DNA from: Neodiprion pinetum
Taxonomy: Eukaryota; Arthropoda; Insecta; Hymenoptera; Diprionidae
Direction: 5' to 3'
Assembly: GCF_021155775.2 (NCBI RefSeq)
Contig: NC_060238.1
Coordinates: forward strand, 23,714,470-23,778,469
DNA length: 64,000 nucleotides
Shown here one piece after another: positions 1 through 12,863 of the stretch (position 1 is the first letter of the stretch; each line of letters begins with the position of its first letter). Both the position numbers and the translations under genes were made by a program. The notes beneath the pieces are model-generated. The model was given only the letters and a program-made list of their open reading frames with translations, had not been told where the DNA came from and ran no database searches.

Positions 1-2303
1 TAAATATATATATATATATATCTCTATTTATATGCAAAGATAATTTACATATAATTATACACCTCTAATTAATCACCGACTGTATAAAAAATCGTCCGTT
101 AATGAGATAAGTGACGTGAATTCCGCAATGAGATTTTAATTTTTGATTTACAATTACGAACAGTTGTATAAAGATACTGTGAAAACACCGTTTTTATATT
201 CCACGCATCCCGATCCTAAGCCAGGCGTAAAAAAATTCTAATCCCTCCCATGCATAACTTGCAACGATCATGTATAGCAAACACGGCGTTACATCCGGTC
301 CAGGAATTTCAATTAACTCTTTTCCCCGGCGATGATCGACCGAACAAACGTCTAAGCTCGAAACACGGACGAAAAAGAAAATTAAACCAAAACGTAATAA
401 AATGTGGAACACGCGGTCATCGTGTTTAATTACTACGATCCATTTTTTATTTTTTATTTTACCTCGGGCCAAAAAAACTTGACGCCACATTATAAATTCG
501 ACTAATGCAGTCTCTGACCTGTAATAAAATTCCTTATCGCGCTCTTCGATCCTAACAATTTGTGTCGGTTGGTTGGAATTTTAAAGCTAAATTTATTATT
601 CGTTGAGAGTTTTGTTTACAAAATTTTTTTCTTTCATTTTATTACACGTTGATACTTTCCGCGGAAAGTATAAGATTCTGATATTATAATTTTGTTGCAA
701 TAATTTGAATTCATTTTATATCAATTACCTTCTTCGATATCTGTTCTCTTTCTCTCTCTCTCTCTCTCTGTGTAAGGATCGCAGGTAATTGTATATATTA
801 TTATCGTTTTATGTTGTTGTTGTGGTTCTTTAAAAAAAAAAAAAAAAAACTTTTAACGCAGTCCACTTACGTTGAAAAATAAAAGTGCGCATTGCACAGA
901 GAGGAGAGACGGACACGATAACTTTCCTCATTTTTCACATTTATACACCTACCTAGGTACAAACCGCTGCACTAAATGCAATTACGGTGTTTCCCATACA
1001 GACGTAGAATAGAAGCGGAAGGAATTCAGGTGCAGGAATTCAGAATCGCGGTAGAAACCGGGTTTCAATTTATCCCCTCCCCTCCCCATCTGGAGGCAAT
1101 CGGCAAGATTTCTCGAGATAAAAACGCGAGATTCACTAGCTTTCTTTGAGACACGTGCTTCCTTTTCCTTCTTTATCTTCTTCCGCCTACTTTTATTTTT
1201 CACACCTTTTTCCTCCTCGAACGTTTTATTTTTCCCCCTTATTTACGCCTCCGCTACGATATCTTATCCACAGGACTCCTTTTAACTTTTTACCAACGAG
1301 CTTCTTCCTTGGCAAATTTTTTCGACGTGCCTGAACAATCGAAAAAAGAAAAAGAAAAAGATGGAGAGAAAAAAAAATAAATAAAAATTAAACTTGACCT
1401 TTCCTCCTGCAAAAATTTCAACTTACGCGTTAAAAGCCATAAAAGATGATCGATTCAAGTGACTTGCTGATATTTTTTTTTGCCATCTATAGTACTCGGC
1501 TCAATTGATAAGAGGAATTCTTGCTCAGAGAGAGAGAGAAATGCTTTCCAATGAATCACGGATTTTCGGAATAGATTAAAATTTCAGCATTGTTGAGATT
1601 CGATTAACGATGAATCGTCAGCGGTTGACTGGAATTGATCAATTAAAATTCCAGCACATTGATTTCATTCTCTTTGTTGTTACATAATTGATTCGTGATT
1701 AAACCCTCTTGTATGCACGGCTTGAAACTGCCTGCAAACCTAAATACAATACGCATGCCGGACAAATCCTCGTCACTGAATTCAGTCTCAGCGAGTTTCG
1801 GAATTTTGACTCTTCGAGTCTTTGGTCAGTCGTTATGTTGATAAATTCGGAATCCTGTAAGTTTTGAAAAAAGGCACGAGTCCGACGTTCGAAAAGCGAA
1901 CTTTTTGACTCTTCGTTATTTTCGCGATTCAATATTTTGTCCTTCGTAATCTTCATGGCTCTAAAAAAAAAAAAAAAAAAACTGCGGGTATGAATTTATT
2001 TGTACATATTTGCCTTAGCAATTTAAATCTTTTCTACAAGACAACCCCTCTTACGTATTTTTCTCGTTTCTCTACGCTTTCAATCGACGGTAATTTGACT
2101 TTCGGAATTTTTTTACAAACCGTACCCCTGGCTTCTAAACTCGAGTTTATATTTCATCCATATCATGTGTGTGGTGACACTCTATTTGGTCCGCAAATAC
2201 AAACGCACCAATGATTTCATTAATTTTCTATCGCGGAGGTACAATGGACGCGTCGAGTTCTATTCACAATCAGTCCGCTGTCGGTATCCCGTAGGGAGAA
2301 AAA

Positions 2304-2351
2304 GAGACAGAGAGAGAGAGAGAGAGGGGGGGGGGGGGGAGGAGGAGGGGG
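2304..2351 (+). repeat. (GA)n followed by G14
   Basis: GA repeats (2306-2325) run into 14 consecutive G (2326-2339) and a GGAGGAGGGGG tail. Confidence 0.9.
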
Positions 2352-4317
2352 ACAGAGAGATTAATTTAAACAGAGCTACCGGCTAGCAAGGATCTCCTTG
2401 CTTTGTACGAAACACAATGGACGATGAATAAGCTCTTGTTTCTATTTGTTTTCTTTAACTATTTATTATTACTGTTTACCCGAGCTCCTCGATCGCTAAA
2501 TCGAATTAGAAATCGTACTTGTTTTTTTCGCGTAAATCTTTCTTTCTTTTTTTTTTTTTTCTCTCTTCCTCCAAAGGTCAACTATTGGACATAAACAATG
2601 AGGACAATTTTCGGTAAAAACCGTTTAGCGAATTAAATCGGAATAATTAAAAACCGAATGTATCGAGAAAAAATAATACGCGGAATATCAAAAACTTTCA
2701 ATTGTTTCGAACGTTTTGGAAACCATTCGCGTTTTGTAGCGTGATAATAAAAAAAAAACAATTAAAAAAATGGCAAAAATTTTGCCGATTATAGCGAGTA
2801 AATAATTGACCAAAAAAAAAATAATAAATTCATGCGGACTTGTGAACCGTAATTGAACTATGCTAAGCGTGATTTCTTCTTTTTTTTTTCTCTCTCTTAT
2901 TTTCTTTCCAGGGTTTGAGAAGCAGGAAGAAAAAATCGTTGAATGTAGGATAAAAAAGTACTAGTGTAATAAAAGTTTAGAAACTGTAGAGCGGTGATTA
3001 ATTGAAGGTGGATAAATTCGCGGCCTGACCTAGTCCTAAATTTTAAGGTATATGTATATATGTATATATATATATGTATAGACGTGATGTTAAATCCGGG
3101 ACACGATGATCGTCTAATTCTTAAATGAAAAAATTAGGAAGAAGAAAAAGAAGAAGAAGAAGAAGAAAAAGAGGAGAAAAAATGAAACGTAAGAGTAATA
3201 TAAAAATAACGACGGTCGTAACAAGAAGAGTAATAAGAGGTATGAGAGAAAAAAAAAAGAAAAAAAAAAAAAAGAAAAAAGAAGAAGATAAACGGAGTTA
3301 ATTTAACGCGGAAATTGTCCTGGGAGTAAAAATATACAAGAACTGGAAGAGTAGAGTTTTTCCGTCTCTTCTCCGGTCTTTCCATATTTTTCATTCCTTT
3401 TCTTGACCGCCGGAGGATTTATGAAATACAGTTTATCAAACCTTTTGAACAGTTTCGCCTTTCACCCGAGTTTGAATGGGCACACTTTATAATGTCTGTA
3501 ATATACGTCAAACTGTGGCTACTTCAAGTGTAAATACCGTGTGATGAATCCTTTGAAGACGCATCGCATTCCTGGCCTTAAAATCTCTGATTAACTTACC
3601 ACCTTGGGATCTCAACGACCCGAGGAAAAATTAGCCCGCAAACCCAGATCTGGTTGAAAAAAGAATGCAAGGAAAAAAAAGAAACGGTGAAAAAAAGCAA
3701 AAAGATAAGAAAAAAAAAAGAAAGAGGCACGTATCCTTGGGTCATTTGACCATAAAAAATTACAACCCAATTGTTTCTAATCTTTCGAAACTTTTTTTTT
3801 TCCTCATCTTTATCTTCTTTTTTCTTTTTTTCTTTTTTTGTTTTCTACGCGTTATTAATCGATGTCAATTTAATCAGTCACAAGAAAACAAAATATCAAA
3901 ATCCACCTGCTGTGAAATTTTATTCACAACGACGAGTGAATTTTGTCGGTGAATTTTTTTTTTTTTTTTTTTTTTCTCGCAATGACCTGGAAATGAAAAA
4001 AGAAGAGAAGAGAAAAAAAAAACGAACAAAACGTTTGTCCGAATTTGCGTAAACTGACGTGAAACGACGACGAAGAGAAAAAAAAAAAAAAAAAAGAAAA
4101 AGAAAGAAAGAAAATCGCGTCTCGACTAAAAATTTGTGTTTTTCTGACTCGTTCCTTTTTTCAATATTTTCCTGTCTCTTCGTAAAAAGCATCAAATTCC
4201 AATATCCGTGTGACGGAATCGTGACGTAGTAAGCGACGTGCCCCGCAGCGGCTCGACTAACGCTAAATGTCAGCGCATCTTCAAGGGTCAACTTTCGCAT
4301 TCGAGTTCCCGCGTTCT

Positions 4318-4320
<3 letters not shown>

Positions 4321-4352
<32 letters not shown>
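4321..4352 (+). repeat. (CT)16 microsatellite
   Basis: Uninterrupted CT dinucleotides. Confidence 0.95.
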
Positions 4353-4355
<3 letters not shown>

Positions 4356-4990
4356 CGTGATAGCCGAGTGTAGGTGTACGTGAATTACCTGATTCTATCA
4401 TAGCTCTGTGTGTGTGTGAGTGTGTATAAACAACCGATTGTAAAAAAATACTGTGCAACTAGCAGTAGAGACTCTACGAGTTGTTAGAAACACGTCACGA
4501 CAATCCCTGGCTTAATTTATAACTCGCACTATACTTACTGAATTCGCACACCGAATGAATATTCTAGACGCGTATTAGACGTGATTAATTTATCGAATAA
4601 GCGTGTAATTATCTGGATTTTATTTTATCGATCATTTTCGAGAGTTGAGGAGGAAAATTGAAGAAGGCTGTGAGTGTTATTTTATTCGATATATACATCA
4701 GACTGTGTAAAAAAAATCGACTATTTGTTTGTTTTCGAAATTCAAGTCGAAAATGTTCTTCCAAAAGACCAAAAAATGATGCTGTCCAAGTTTCGGCTCT
4801 AATAATATTTAGAGGTGCAGAATCGTGACTTTTTATTTCCCATTTAAATAACATGCGAAATTTTTATTTTTTTTTCTCAACTTTGGAATTTTATAACTCA
4901 TTAATGCATTAGTGTTATATTACTGATATCATTTTATGATAAATCTACTCATCCAAAAGATATTTAAAATCCTTAAATATATATATATAT

Positions 4991-5063
4991 ATGGGAGATT
5001 CCATACGAACCCAACAAACGGCCGATCCTCACCATTTCTGATTTTGTTCAAAGCTTTTTTTTC
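4991..5063 (+). repeat. Interspersed repeat family B, copy 1
   Basis: About 72 bp running from GGGAGATTCCATACGAACCC through TTTCTGATTTTGTTCAAA and a poly-T. It pairs with 14686-14760, and both copies follow an (AT)n tract or lie close to one. Confidence 0.7.
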
Positions 5064-5899
5064 TGCAATTGTTTCAACTCCGAAACACTACCTTGAATTT
5101 TTTCCGATTATTTATCCAGCTGGTTAATTATCTATAAATATTGAGAGCGATTGTGAAAACGAACTTATTTAAGATTCTCAAAAAGTTTTACAAAAACTGT
5201 ATTTTCTATTCCATACATTTCAACAGCAATATTTTTTTAAAACATTGTTTAAACGGTTTGAAAATAGCCAAAAAAAAATTGCTCAAAACTTTTATTTTTC
5301 AGTTCAAAAAATGTCTAAACCGGTTTCATTACGAAATCGTTGAAAGAAAATCTGAACGTGCCAAAAAAAATAAACAAAAATCGCTCCATAATGGAACCGG
5401 TCCATAAATATTCCAAGTGTAAAAAATAGAAATTATGAAAATATTTTGGAAATTTTCAGACAGTAAATAATATTGGCTGTAATCTGTAGATCATAGTTTG
5501 ACTTGAATGGAAAAAAGGGAAAAAATAAAAAAAAAAATTGACGAAATATTTTCGAAACTGGTCTGCATTTGTAGTCAACGATTAAGAATCGTAAGACCGA
5601 GAATTGCGGAATCAAATTACAGGTTTTGCACGTGGCGTAGTATATTATTCATTAATTCCGACGGTATATGTGGGCGATTTTTTTATTTTCATCCACTTGG
5701 GAGATAAGTGGCATTTTGCATTAAAGCGATTATATACCTACTGCAATTTTCAGACGTGTATTTTGTAGGCATATAAGCCGGTTACGTACATACGTATAAT
5801 CAGAATCACCGCCTATGATTAACGGATCAATCACTCGACTCGCCAGACGGACGCAAATATATTTAATCCATCGTCCCGTGATTCGCATGCCGGATATAT
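5064..5899. other. Gene-free AT-rich sequence
   Basis: Probably the continuation of repeat family B into unique AT-rich DNA. Only low-complexity Lys/Asn/Phe frames are present. No RNA gene or motif was found. Confidence 0.5.
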
Positions 5900-6330
5900 T
5901 TACAGTAATTACGATAATCCGAATAAGACAGCTTGATTGAGTCGCTTAAATTTTTGACGTCTTATAGGAGAAAGATGAAACAATAATATTGGTGAAAGTG
6001 GAAGAGAAAAAAAAATGTCAATTTTTTGATGAAAGAATAAGGGGGGGGGGGATTAAGATCAGGAATAAAATACATCTGCAGTCTTTATTTTGATTTTATT
6101 TTCACTTTTCTTTTATAGCAAGTATAATAATCCGAATTAAACAACTTGATTAAACTTTTTAAATGTTTAACGTCTTATAGGAGAAAGATGAACAAACATC
6201 GAAGGAATTAAAGGAGAGGGAAAAAAAAGTAAATTTTCCAATGAAAAAATAGGGAGTTCGATATTAAAATCAGGAATAACACGAATATATATCGAATGTT
6301 GCTTTGACTTCATTTTTATTTATTTTTTTT
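5900..6330 (+). repeat. Tandem duplication, 213-bp period, two copies
   Basis: ATAATCCGAAT, ACGTCTTATAGGAGAAAG, a GGGA/T tract and ATCAGGAATAA recur 213 bp apart (for example CGTCTTATAG at 5958 and 6171). The copies are diverged. The first carries a G11 run (6041-6051). Confidence 0.85.
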
Positions 6331-7127
6331 TTTTTTTTCTTCTCTCTCTTTTACTTCGGAGAGGTAGGTATTCGTTATTTTTTCATCACCGCGTTTCTCA
6401 ACGCGCAAACGCTGGCATACGTATAATAAGAAAAACCTTGCAGTACGTACGTTTTAAAACAAGAAACTTTCCGTTATTCAAGTCTGTATGATTATTATTA
6501 AAGGATTACGAGTTCGGATGTACTTCCGCGGCGGCTGAAATCTTCCCACATACTAATTTACGCGCTCACAATCACGTCGAAACACGCGCACGCAGCAAAG
6601 TGGAGAGAGAGAGAGAGAGAGAGAGAGAGCGAAAAAGAGAGAGAGAGAGAGAGAAACGAAACGGATTGCGGTATCCGGGGAAACAATGCGTCTTCTTATA
6701 GCGCAAGAAACCGATTCCCACATTATGCAAATTCTTTGCCATGAATCAAGTGTGCGTGAGCCGCTAACTTGCAGTTCTTTCTATGTTTCGAACATCCTAC
6801 CGACTCTCCAATTATCCAATCAGTGGCAGAAATTTCGTTGATCGACGTTATTTTTTTTTTTTTTTTTTTTTTCAAAAGCAATTCATTATCAATCGATAAC
6901 ACGAGTCAGCAAAAGGAAATTTTTTTTTTTACTTACTTTCGGTTTGTATTTAATTAAACAAATTTTACCTTTGTCTTTTTTACGTTGATAAATAACACCG
7001 ATAAACAATAATTACGAGTCTCTGTTCTGGATGTCAAATTTTTGATGTTGTTTCACGTAATTGGTAAAAGAAAAAATGGTCTTGTTAGATAAGGTTTGCT
7101 TTTGTAGAGACCGGAACGATATTTCGG
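6331..7127. other. Gene-free sequence with GA and poly-T tracts
   Basis: Contains the (GA)n at 6603-6653 and a T22 run at 6851-6872. Otherwise nothing is recognised. Confidence 0.5.
6603..6653 (+). repeat. (GA)n microsatellite, two blocks
   Basis: Two GA runs separated by GCGAAAAA. Confidence 0.95.
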
Positions 7128-7391
7128 ATTGAAAAAAAAAAATCACACATTTTCTCCAAACATTTACTGTAAATAACAATTAATCACACTTCGGTTTCGC
7201 ATTTAAATAACTTTTGTTCGAAAATTTTAATGTAAAACTGATGTTTGTTAAACTGTTATTTACAGTAAATGTTTGGAGAAAATGTGTGATTTTGTTTTTC
7301 AATTTTGTAAATAACAATCAATCACACTTCAGTTTCGCATATGAATAACTTTTGTTCAAAAATTTTAATGTAAGACTGAAGTCTGTTTAAC
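7128..7391. repeat. Composite: perfect 36-bp inverted repeat plus 85-bp direct repeat
   Basis: 7143-7178 and 7254-7289 are exact reverse complements over 36 bp, extended outward by ATTGAAAAA on both sides. Overlapping this, 7169-7253 and 7307-7391 are 85-bp direct repeats with about ten substitutions and no length change. The first direct copy uses the end of the left arm as its start. Confidence 0.9.
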
Positions 7392-7467
7392 TTAAAATAA
7401 TAATCATTCGCGACTTAATTTCGAAGGCTTTGAACAAGTATGTTATTTTTTTGCGAAGAGACGATAC

Positions 7468-7722
7468 ATGATCAAAATACGGAATTCGTATCGAGTGAAT
7501 ATCATCTGGTTTTTATTATCTGCGCTATATCACGGCCTCTTCTTCAACATATGTATAACCTTGGATTTTATTGCCTATAATTTGGAGAAAGCAGTTGCGT
7601 CGTTCGGCAGGAGAGTAAATTTCGTTAGGTTACAATTTTGTCACGAAGATATTGAAGAATTTTCGTCGAATTTAAATTACAGATCAAGAGAAAAGGAAAG
7701 TAGTATCGAAAGTTATAGATAA
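7468..7722 (+). CDS. Unrecognised small ORF, 84 aa, doubtful
   Basis: An ATG-started frame of 84 codons with little low-complexity sequence. The N-terminal half has a hydrophobic stretch (about residues 11-33) that could be a signal anchor or membrane segment. The C-terminal half is charged. It begins about 75 bp after the inverted/direct repeat composite at 7128-7391 and is followed by GATA-like simple sequence. I recognise no domain. Frames of this length arise by chance in a window this size, so it is listed only because its amino-acid composition is more protein-like than that of most neighbouring frames. Confidence 0.12.
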   Translation: MIKIRNSYRVNIIWFLLSALYHGLFFNICITLDFIAYNLEKAVASFGRRVNFVRLQFCHEDIEEFSSNLNYRSREKESSIESYR

Positions 7723-10113
7723 ATATAGATAGACGATTAGATAAATTGATAAATAAAATCGAGTGTGATTTATCAAGCGATATAATTTCAACTTTTTGAT
7801 ATTAATTCACAACGGATTAGCTTTTTTGCATAAATAACGTTACGAGTTTAGAATTCACTCGAAAGATCGCATTTCATTCATTTTTTTTTTGTTTTTCTTT
7901 ACATCCATTTTCATTTTATCTCCGTCCAGCCTTTTATTTCCTCGTACAACTTCCGTTTCCGTATAAATGTACAGCTGTGTCAAAAACGCAGGCACGAATT
8001 TAAAGTGAAAAAGTTTCACCTCGCACTGACCGATCTCGCATCTCTCTCGCATTCCAATAACCAAATTTTTATCAATTTTGACCTATTTCTTGAATACCGA
8101 ATTATCCACGTTTAATGTCAGCAGCGCGGATCGTTAATCGCGGTCTTTAATCCACCCATCACGTTTTATTTATTTTTTTTCCTTCCTTTCTCAACATCAC
8201 TTCTATCTCGACGGAATGACAAACTACCTTCTCTCGTACCCACTTTTTCACAGCCTTCTAATCCCGTCACGGAATATCTAAAATTACAAATCCCGTTAGA
8301 AATTTTAAACCCAAAATTTAACCTAAGGCTTAATTAACTGACACGAAAAAAAAAGAAAATAAAATATTTTATCTGCTCCTAATATTCTTCGCAAGAATTT
8401 TACACATTTTATGTTAATCTATATTGTTTTCTCAAACAAGAATTGAAAATACATTTTTTTCACAAAAGTTTGATCGATCCTTTTTTCTTACTTATCGTTG
8501 TAAAATAACGCTGCGATTAATTATAATTCAATACACGTAACGATACTGCTTTATCGTGAAAATAAAAAAATTCACACACGTAATTTTCAACATACTTTTT
8601 CGCTCGTCGTTAGCGGCGAGTGGAACGAACGGTTGATTTAGCTAACATATCGAATGCAACATGCAGCGCAAGTGTGTTTTTATTACGATGAACCGGCCCG
8701 AGAAATTTCCACACGCTTCCCTCGAGCCGTAAAAGTTATACCGTCCATTGTGCATAATCCGACTCTGCGCGTTACTGGTGTTGTAAAAATGCACTAATCA
8801 TAATAAAAAAAAAAAAGAAAAAAAGTCGAGGAAAAAAAATCGACAATAAGTACGGAAGTAAACAAGACCAGATTGATCGGAGTAAAAAAAAATGTAAAAA
8901 CTTGCGCTTCTGATGCAAGACTTGGGCAACTTATCATTGATTATTTATAAAGTGTTTGTGCCTTTAATCGTGAACGGATTGTTAAAATATGTATAAATTT
9001 TGTATCACAAGATCAGAGCGTTCGATAATATTTATGTGATATTTTATTTTCTTACAACCGTCATCTCGATTGAGATGAATGATTTTTTTTTTTTTGCGTC
9101 ATTGGAGTTATACTTCTTATGGTTACGGATAAATGGTTAACGATAGGTTATCAAGGAGATGATTCACTTGGAACGAAAATTTTATTCTCTGTCTTAAGGT
9201 CGGTGTACCCGGCATGACTATAAAGTAAATCCCTGCGGACACACAGGTGACATTAAAGATTACGGCTGGCCCCTTTGCGACATAGCGAAACTGGCAAATC
9301 GTTATTTGTTATTGCCTTGTTCTCGAGAAGGTAAAGTGTGAGAGGAAAAGAAAAAAAAAAGAGGTACAAGAAGAAGAAGAAGAAGAAGAGAAACTCCTTC
9401 AAGTCAAAGGCAAAAGAGAATAAAAGGCGGAATGCAAACGTAGAAAGAAATCGGAAAACTTTCTTCGAGAAGCTGAAGAATTTTCTCATTTCCCGCTGAA
9501 TTTCCTTCCTTCCATTAGATATTGATTCTAAGTATCGCATTTCCATTGTGAAAACAAGAGTTTTTAATTATCTTAAGGTTTTCAAAAATGGGAAAAATTT
9601 TTTTCCCCAAAATTTTTCGGAAAATAATTGATAAAATTCTGGGATAATCTTTAACTGTTACATTTCAGGGCAAATTAATGAACTTTGGCGTAACACAAGA
9701 TTTTTGACGCGATAGAAGAAAAAAAAACATAAAACAACGAAATGTCGGAAAATGAATCAATCTGCTCGAAAAATCACAACTCACTGATTTTTCAATACCT
9801 CTGAGCTGAAAATTGACCGAGTGTAAACTATCAAGAAAAAAAATTATTCGAATTACTGCGCGATAGAATAAAAATTTCTAAATATTTACCGTTAGAAAAT
9901 AGTTATCAAATAACGATGTTGGGTTGCAAATTCACAAATTATTTGCAGTGACGTAAACAACTGCATATTTGTCTTAAATTAAACACAAAAATGTTTGACG
10001 TAACGAAAATTTATAAGAAAAACCAGAAAAAAGTAATTCGAATTTACTAAATTGTGTGGTAAATTTGTTCTATTCGTAAACTGAATATTTGTAAATTCAC
10101 TCTTCCCTATCCG
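7723..10113. other. Gene-free AT-rich sequence
   Basis: AAG repeats at 9369-9390 and scattered poly-A/T. Open frames are Lys/Phe-rich and lack support. No gene is recognised. Confidence 0.55.
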
Positions 10114-10538
10114 CACTGAAATTTTTTGTTCCGGTTAACGCTCGGTCCTTAACTATTTTAATTTTTTACCACGATCGAAAAATATAGTTCTAGGTAGAAA
10201 ATAAAAATTAGTTTTCCAACTGTTACCGGAAAGTCTGGTATCCGTTACTATTATTTCTCATCACGATCGCTGTTGCTAGATTTTCTTGCAACCGTTGCGA
10301 AAATTTAACGCTCGTGCAAGAATAAATTGACGTTAAAGCCTTGTTTAACTAAAAAAGTACATTAAACCTCGCAAACTGATTTTGCGTTGCAATTACCGAA
10401 AAAAGGATCGACGTTAGCGCAAAATGTTTAGGCGTGCCTCGTTTTTCGTAATCCCAACAATGTTCAAACAGTTTTTTTAACGTCACCTGTTTTACTGAAT
10501 TCTTCTAGTCACTGTAACAAATGAAATTTTTCTCAGTG
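10114..10538 (+). mobile_element. MITE family A, copy 1, near full length (425 bp)
   Basis: Bounded by inverted ends: CACTGAAATTTTTT on the left and the complement of CACTGAGAAAAATTTC on the right. The ends sit in CCG...CGG flanks, so a 2-bp CG duplication is possible. It contains the family landmarks in order: TCCTTAACTATTTTAATTTT, a TAGAAAAT block, CGATCGCTGTTGCTA, GTTGCGAAAATTTAA, GTGCAAGAAT, a TTTAACTAAAAAAGTA block, TTTTGCGTTGC, then ACAGTTTTTTTAACG and CTGTTTTACT. No coding capacity is visible. Clearly homologous to copies at 39885-40255 and 62856-63287. Confidence 0.85.
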
Positions 10539-12863
10539 CGGACAGGAAATTTTCATCCGTAAATATTTAACAGTGTAAGCGCAAGGATTAAGAACAAATC
10601 CGTGATGCGTCGGTGTGTATAAATCGGGAGTTGATCATTGGACCCAAACTAATTACTACCCTCGCAGAGAATGCTTTGTGAAGTTGGCAGGGAAGTTTTC
10701 AATGCTCCTAATGAGCCCGCGGCCGACAAAATGTTGTTCGTTCCACTTAGCAGTGGCACCGGCAACCGCGTTAATTAACGGTTTAGATGATCCGAGGAAT
10801 TTTCACAACACCGCGGTTCCCGAATCCCTCCCCCGAGATAATTAGTTTTCCATCCGAAATCAAGCCTCAAAGGGTACGGCATAATTCAATACCCCGACTT
10901 CCTCCTTCCGTCAACACCGGCTGCACACCCGTGGATTTATCCTCATCGATCCCGACCCAGATTCGAATATTCCCCAAGCCTGTGGAAGATCCGAATGACG
11001 CGACGTCGGCGAAAAATTTCAATAAAGATAATTCGCATTTATCATATTTATACATTTTCGCCAGCATTTTTATCTCGCTTTTGTGATAAAGATGACATTT
11101 TCATATAATTTCGGCAATTTTATAACAGAACGTCGCGAGATTTGGAAGCACCGTTGTTTTTGTTTCTTTTTTTGCGGACAATTTTTTTACCACCTTTTTC
11201 GGTTATCGATTATTTATTTATTTATTTATTTTTTCTGGGTACCATTTAACTCAAATTTGATTATCCTTGTGGAGAATTTCAGTGAATCAATTCAGTATCG
11301 AAATTTTGGAAAGAAAATCCCAAATATATAATATGCAAATATTCGGGCTGTTTATAATTTTGGAAAATATCAGTTGATCGGTAAAGTTGGAAAATGAAGT
11401 GGAAAAATCGTAGTTTGGTCAACAAATACCAAATTTATAAATTTCTTGACGTTGCTGTTGAAGGTTTTGATGATTTTTTTTTTTTTTATGAAAGTCGAAT
11501 TTGATGCTTATACTCTCGAAGTTAAGTGAATATTGAGTATAAAAATTTCGGAATTGAATTCTCCGATTCAAAACGCATACTCGTATTGCTTATAAATTCT
11601 CAAAATATTAGCTGTTTGAAAAAATTCGAAGAAGAAACCGCAGGAATAGCGATTTTCACGGAATCAAATTTTATGAGAATTGCAAATATGAATTCTTGTT
11701 TTCCGAATCTAAAATTTGTATCTACAGGTGTGGGTTATTATTATTATATACGAGTATTGCAAACATTTTAATTCTCGTTTTCACAAACTATAATTTACAT
11801 ACGGGTGTAAATTAGTGTAAATGAATATTGCAGAAACGTGATTTCTTGTCCTCAGAAGCTAAAATTTATTAAGTTTGTAGAAAACCAAAAAAATCATCAC
11901 TGAGGCAAAAAGGCAAAAATTAGATCGCATTTGAGCGTATAATATTACGACGAATGGATAAAAACCGAGGCACGGAGCGGTCGTTTCGATCTTGATAGCA
12001 CAAAGCGGATTCGTGGCGATAGGTTTTGACGGGAGTTGGCGGAGTGGTAGCGGTAAAAGGCGGTGGCGGAAATGGTTGAATTCCCAAGTAATATCACGGC
12101 GTTGCAACAGCATGAATATTATACATATATATAAACCGACACAGCTGCAGCGTCTTGGTGAAATGAGAAACTTGAAGATGCGAAGCAGCGCAGTGTCGTA
12201 TAATTTTATTTAACGTTATTACGTCAATCTTCGATTTTTATTCATGAAAGGAACGACGGAGAGAGAGGAGAGAGAGAGAGAGAGAGTGAGAGATAAAGAG
12301 GAAAGTGCGAAAATTTCGTTTGACAAATTTATTGGACGTTTTTGTTTCTTTTTTTTCGTAAAACGAATATCGTTGAAACAACGGTTTAAATGCTGTTTTA
12401 ATTTGGAAAGTGAAAATAGTTACGGACTGTAAAATAGCCGCAAAGGAGAGAAATTTTTCTCGGTGCATCCCGCGCGAGTAAAAACTGTGAGAATCGGTGC
12501 CGGAACTTTGCAAGTTCCGCAGTATTTCCAGATTCAATTTTCCACCACTCGTAACGCTCGATAAATATCAATTGCAGATTCGTTTGTATTCATGAGGGGC
12601 TCGCGCCGAATCGAAATTGAGCCGTTATAGCCGGCGGCCTCATCTCGAATAGCAAATAGTTCCAAAATTTAGAAAAAACGAATAGAAAACTAAAAATACA
12701 TCGTTTACAATCTTTGCGAAAAATTATGAAACCCTGGTAGAAAAATTGTACAGTTGTAACAATTCTTTTTCACCATCAGAGAAACTTCGAGTTGTATGTA
12801 TAACGCACACGCATTTTTGTGAAAAATTGAGAAACAAAAAGTATTTTGCAAAATATGCTCCCG
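10539..12863. other. Mostly unique sequence with a more GC-rich block at 10600-11060
   Basis: 10600-11060 has few simple repeats and contains a TTAATTAACG core in a balanced-composition context. It reads more like conserved non-coding sequence or a diverged exon than its surroundings, but no protein is recognised on either strand. The remainder carries TTTA repeats (about 11212-11231), a T14 run near 11475 and (GA)n near 12270. Confidence 0.4.

Larger units (their letters stand above)
1..4990. other. Gene-free, microsatellite-rich sequence
   Basis: Holds (TA)n at the left edge, (TC)n at 750-769, A18 at 832-849, the GA/G14 tract, A/G-rich and T-rich low-complexity blocks (3130-3300, 3660-4110) and a T22 run at 3954-3975. 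The frame at 194-490 (98 codons, minus strand, true ATG) is the only complex one and matches nothing I know. No splice-bounded exon was seen. Confidence 0.6.

Noticed and set aside
194..490. 98-codon minus-strand ATG frame
   Set aside because: No recognised family, no splice or codon support, and its hydrophobic patches derive from AT-rich DNA.
9253..9546. Phe-rich minus-strand frame
   Set aside because: It translates AAG/poly-A simple sequence into Phe and Leu runs.
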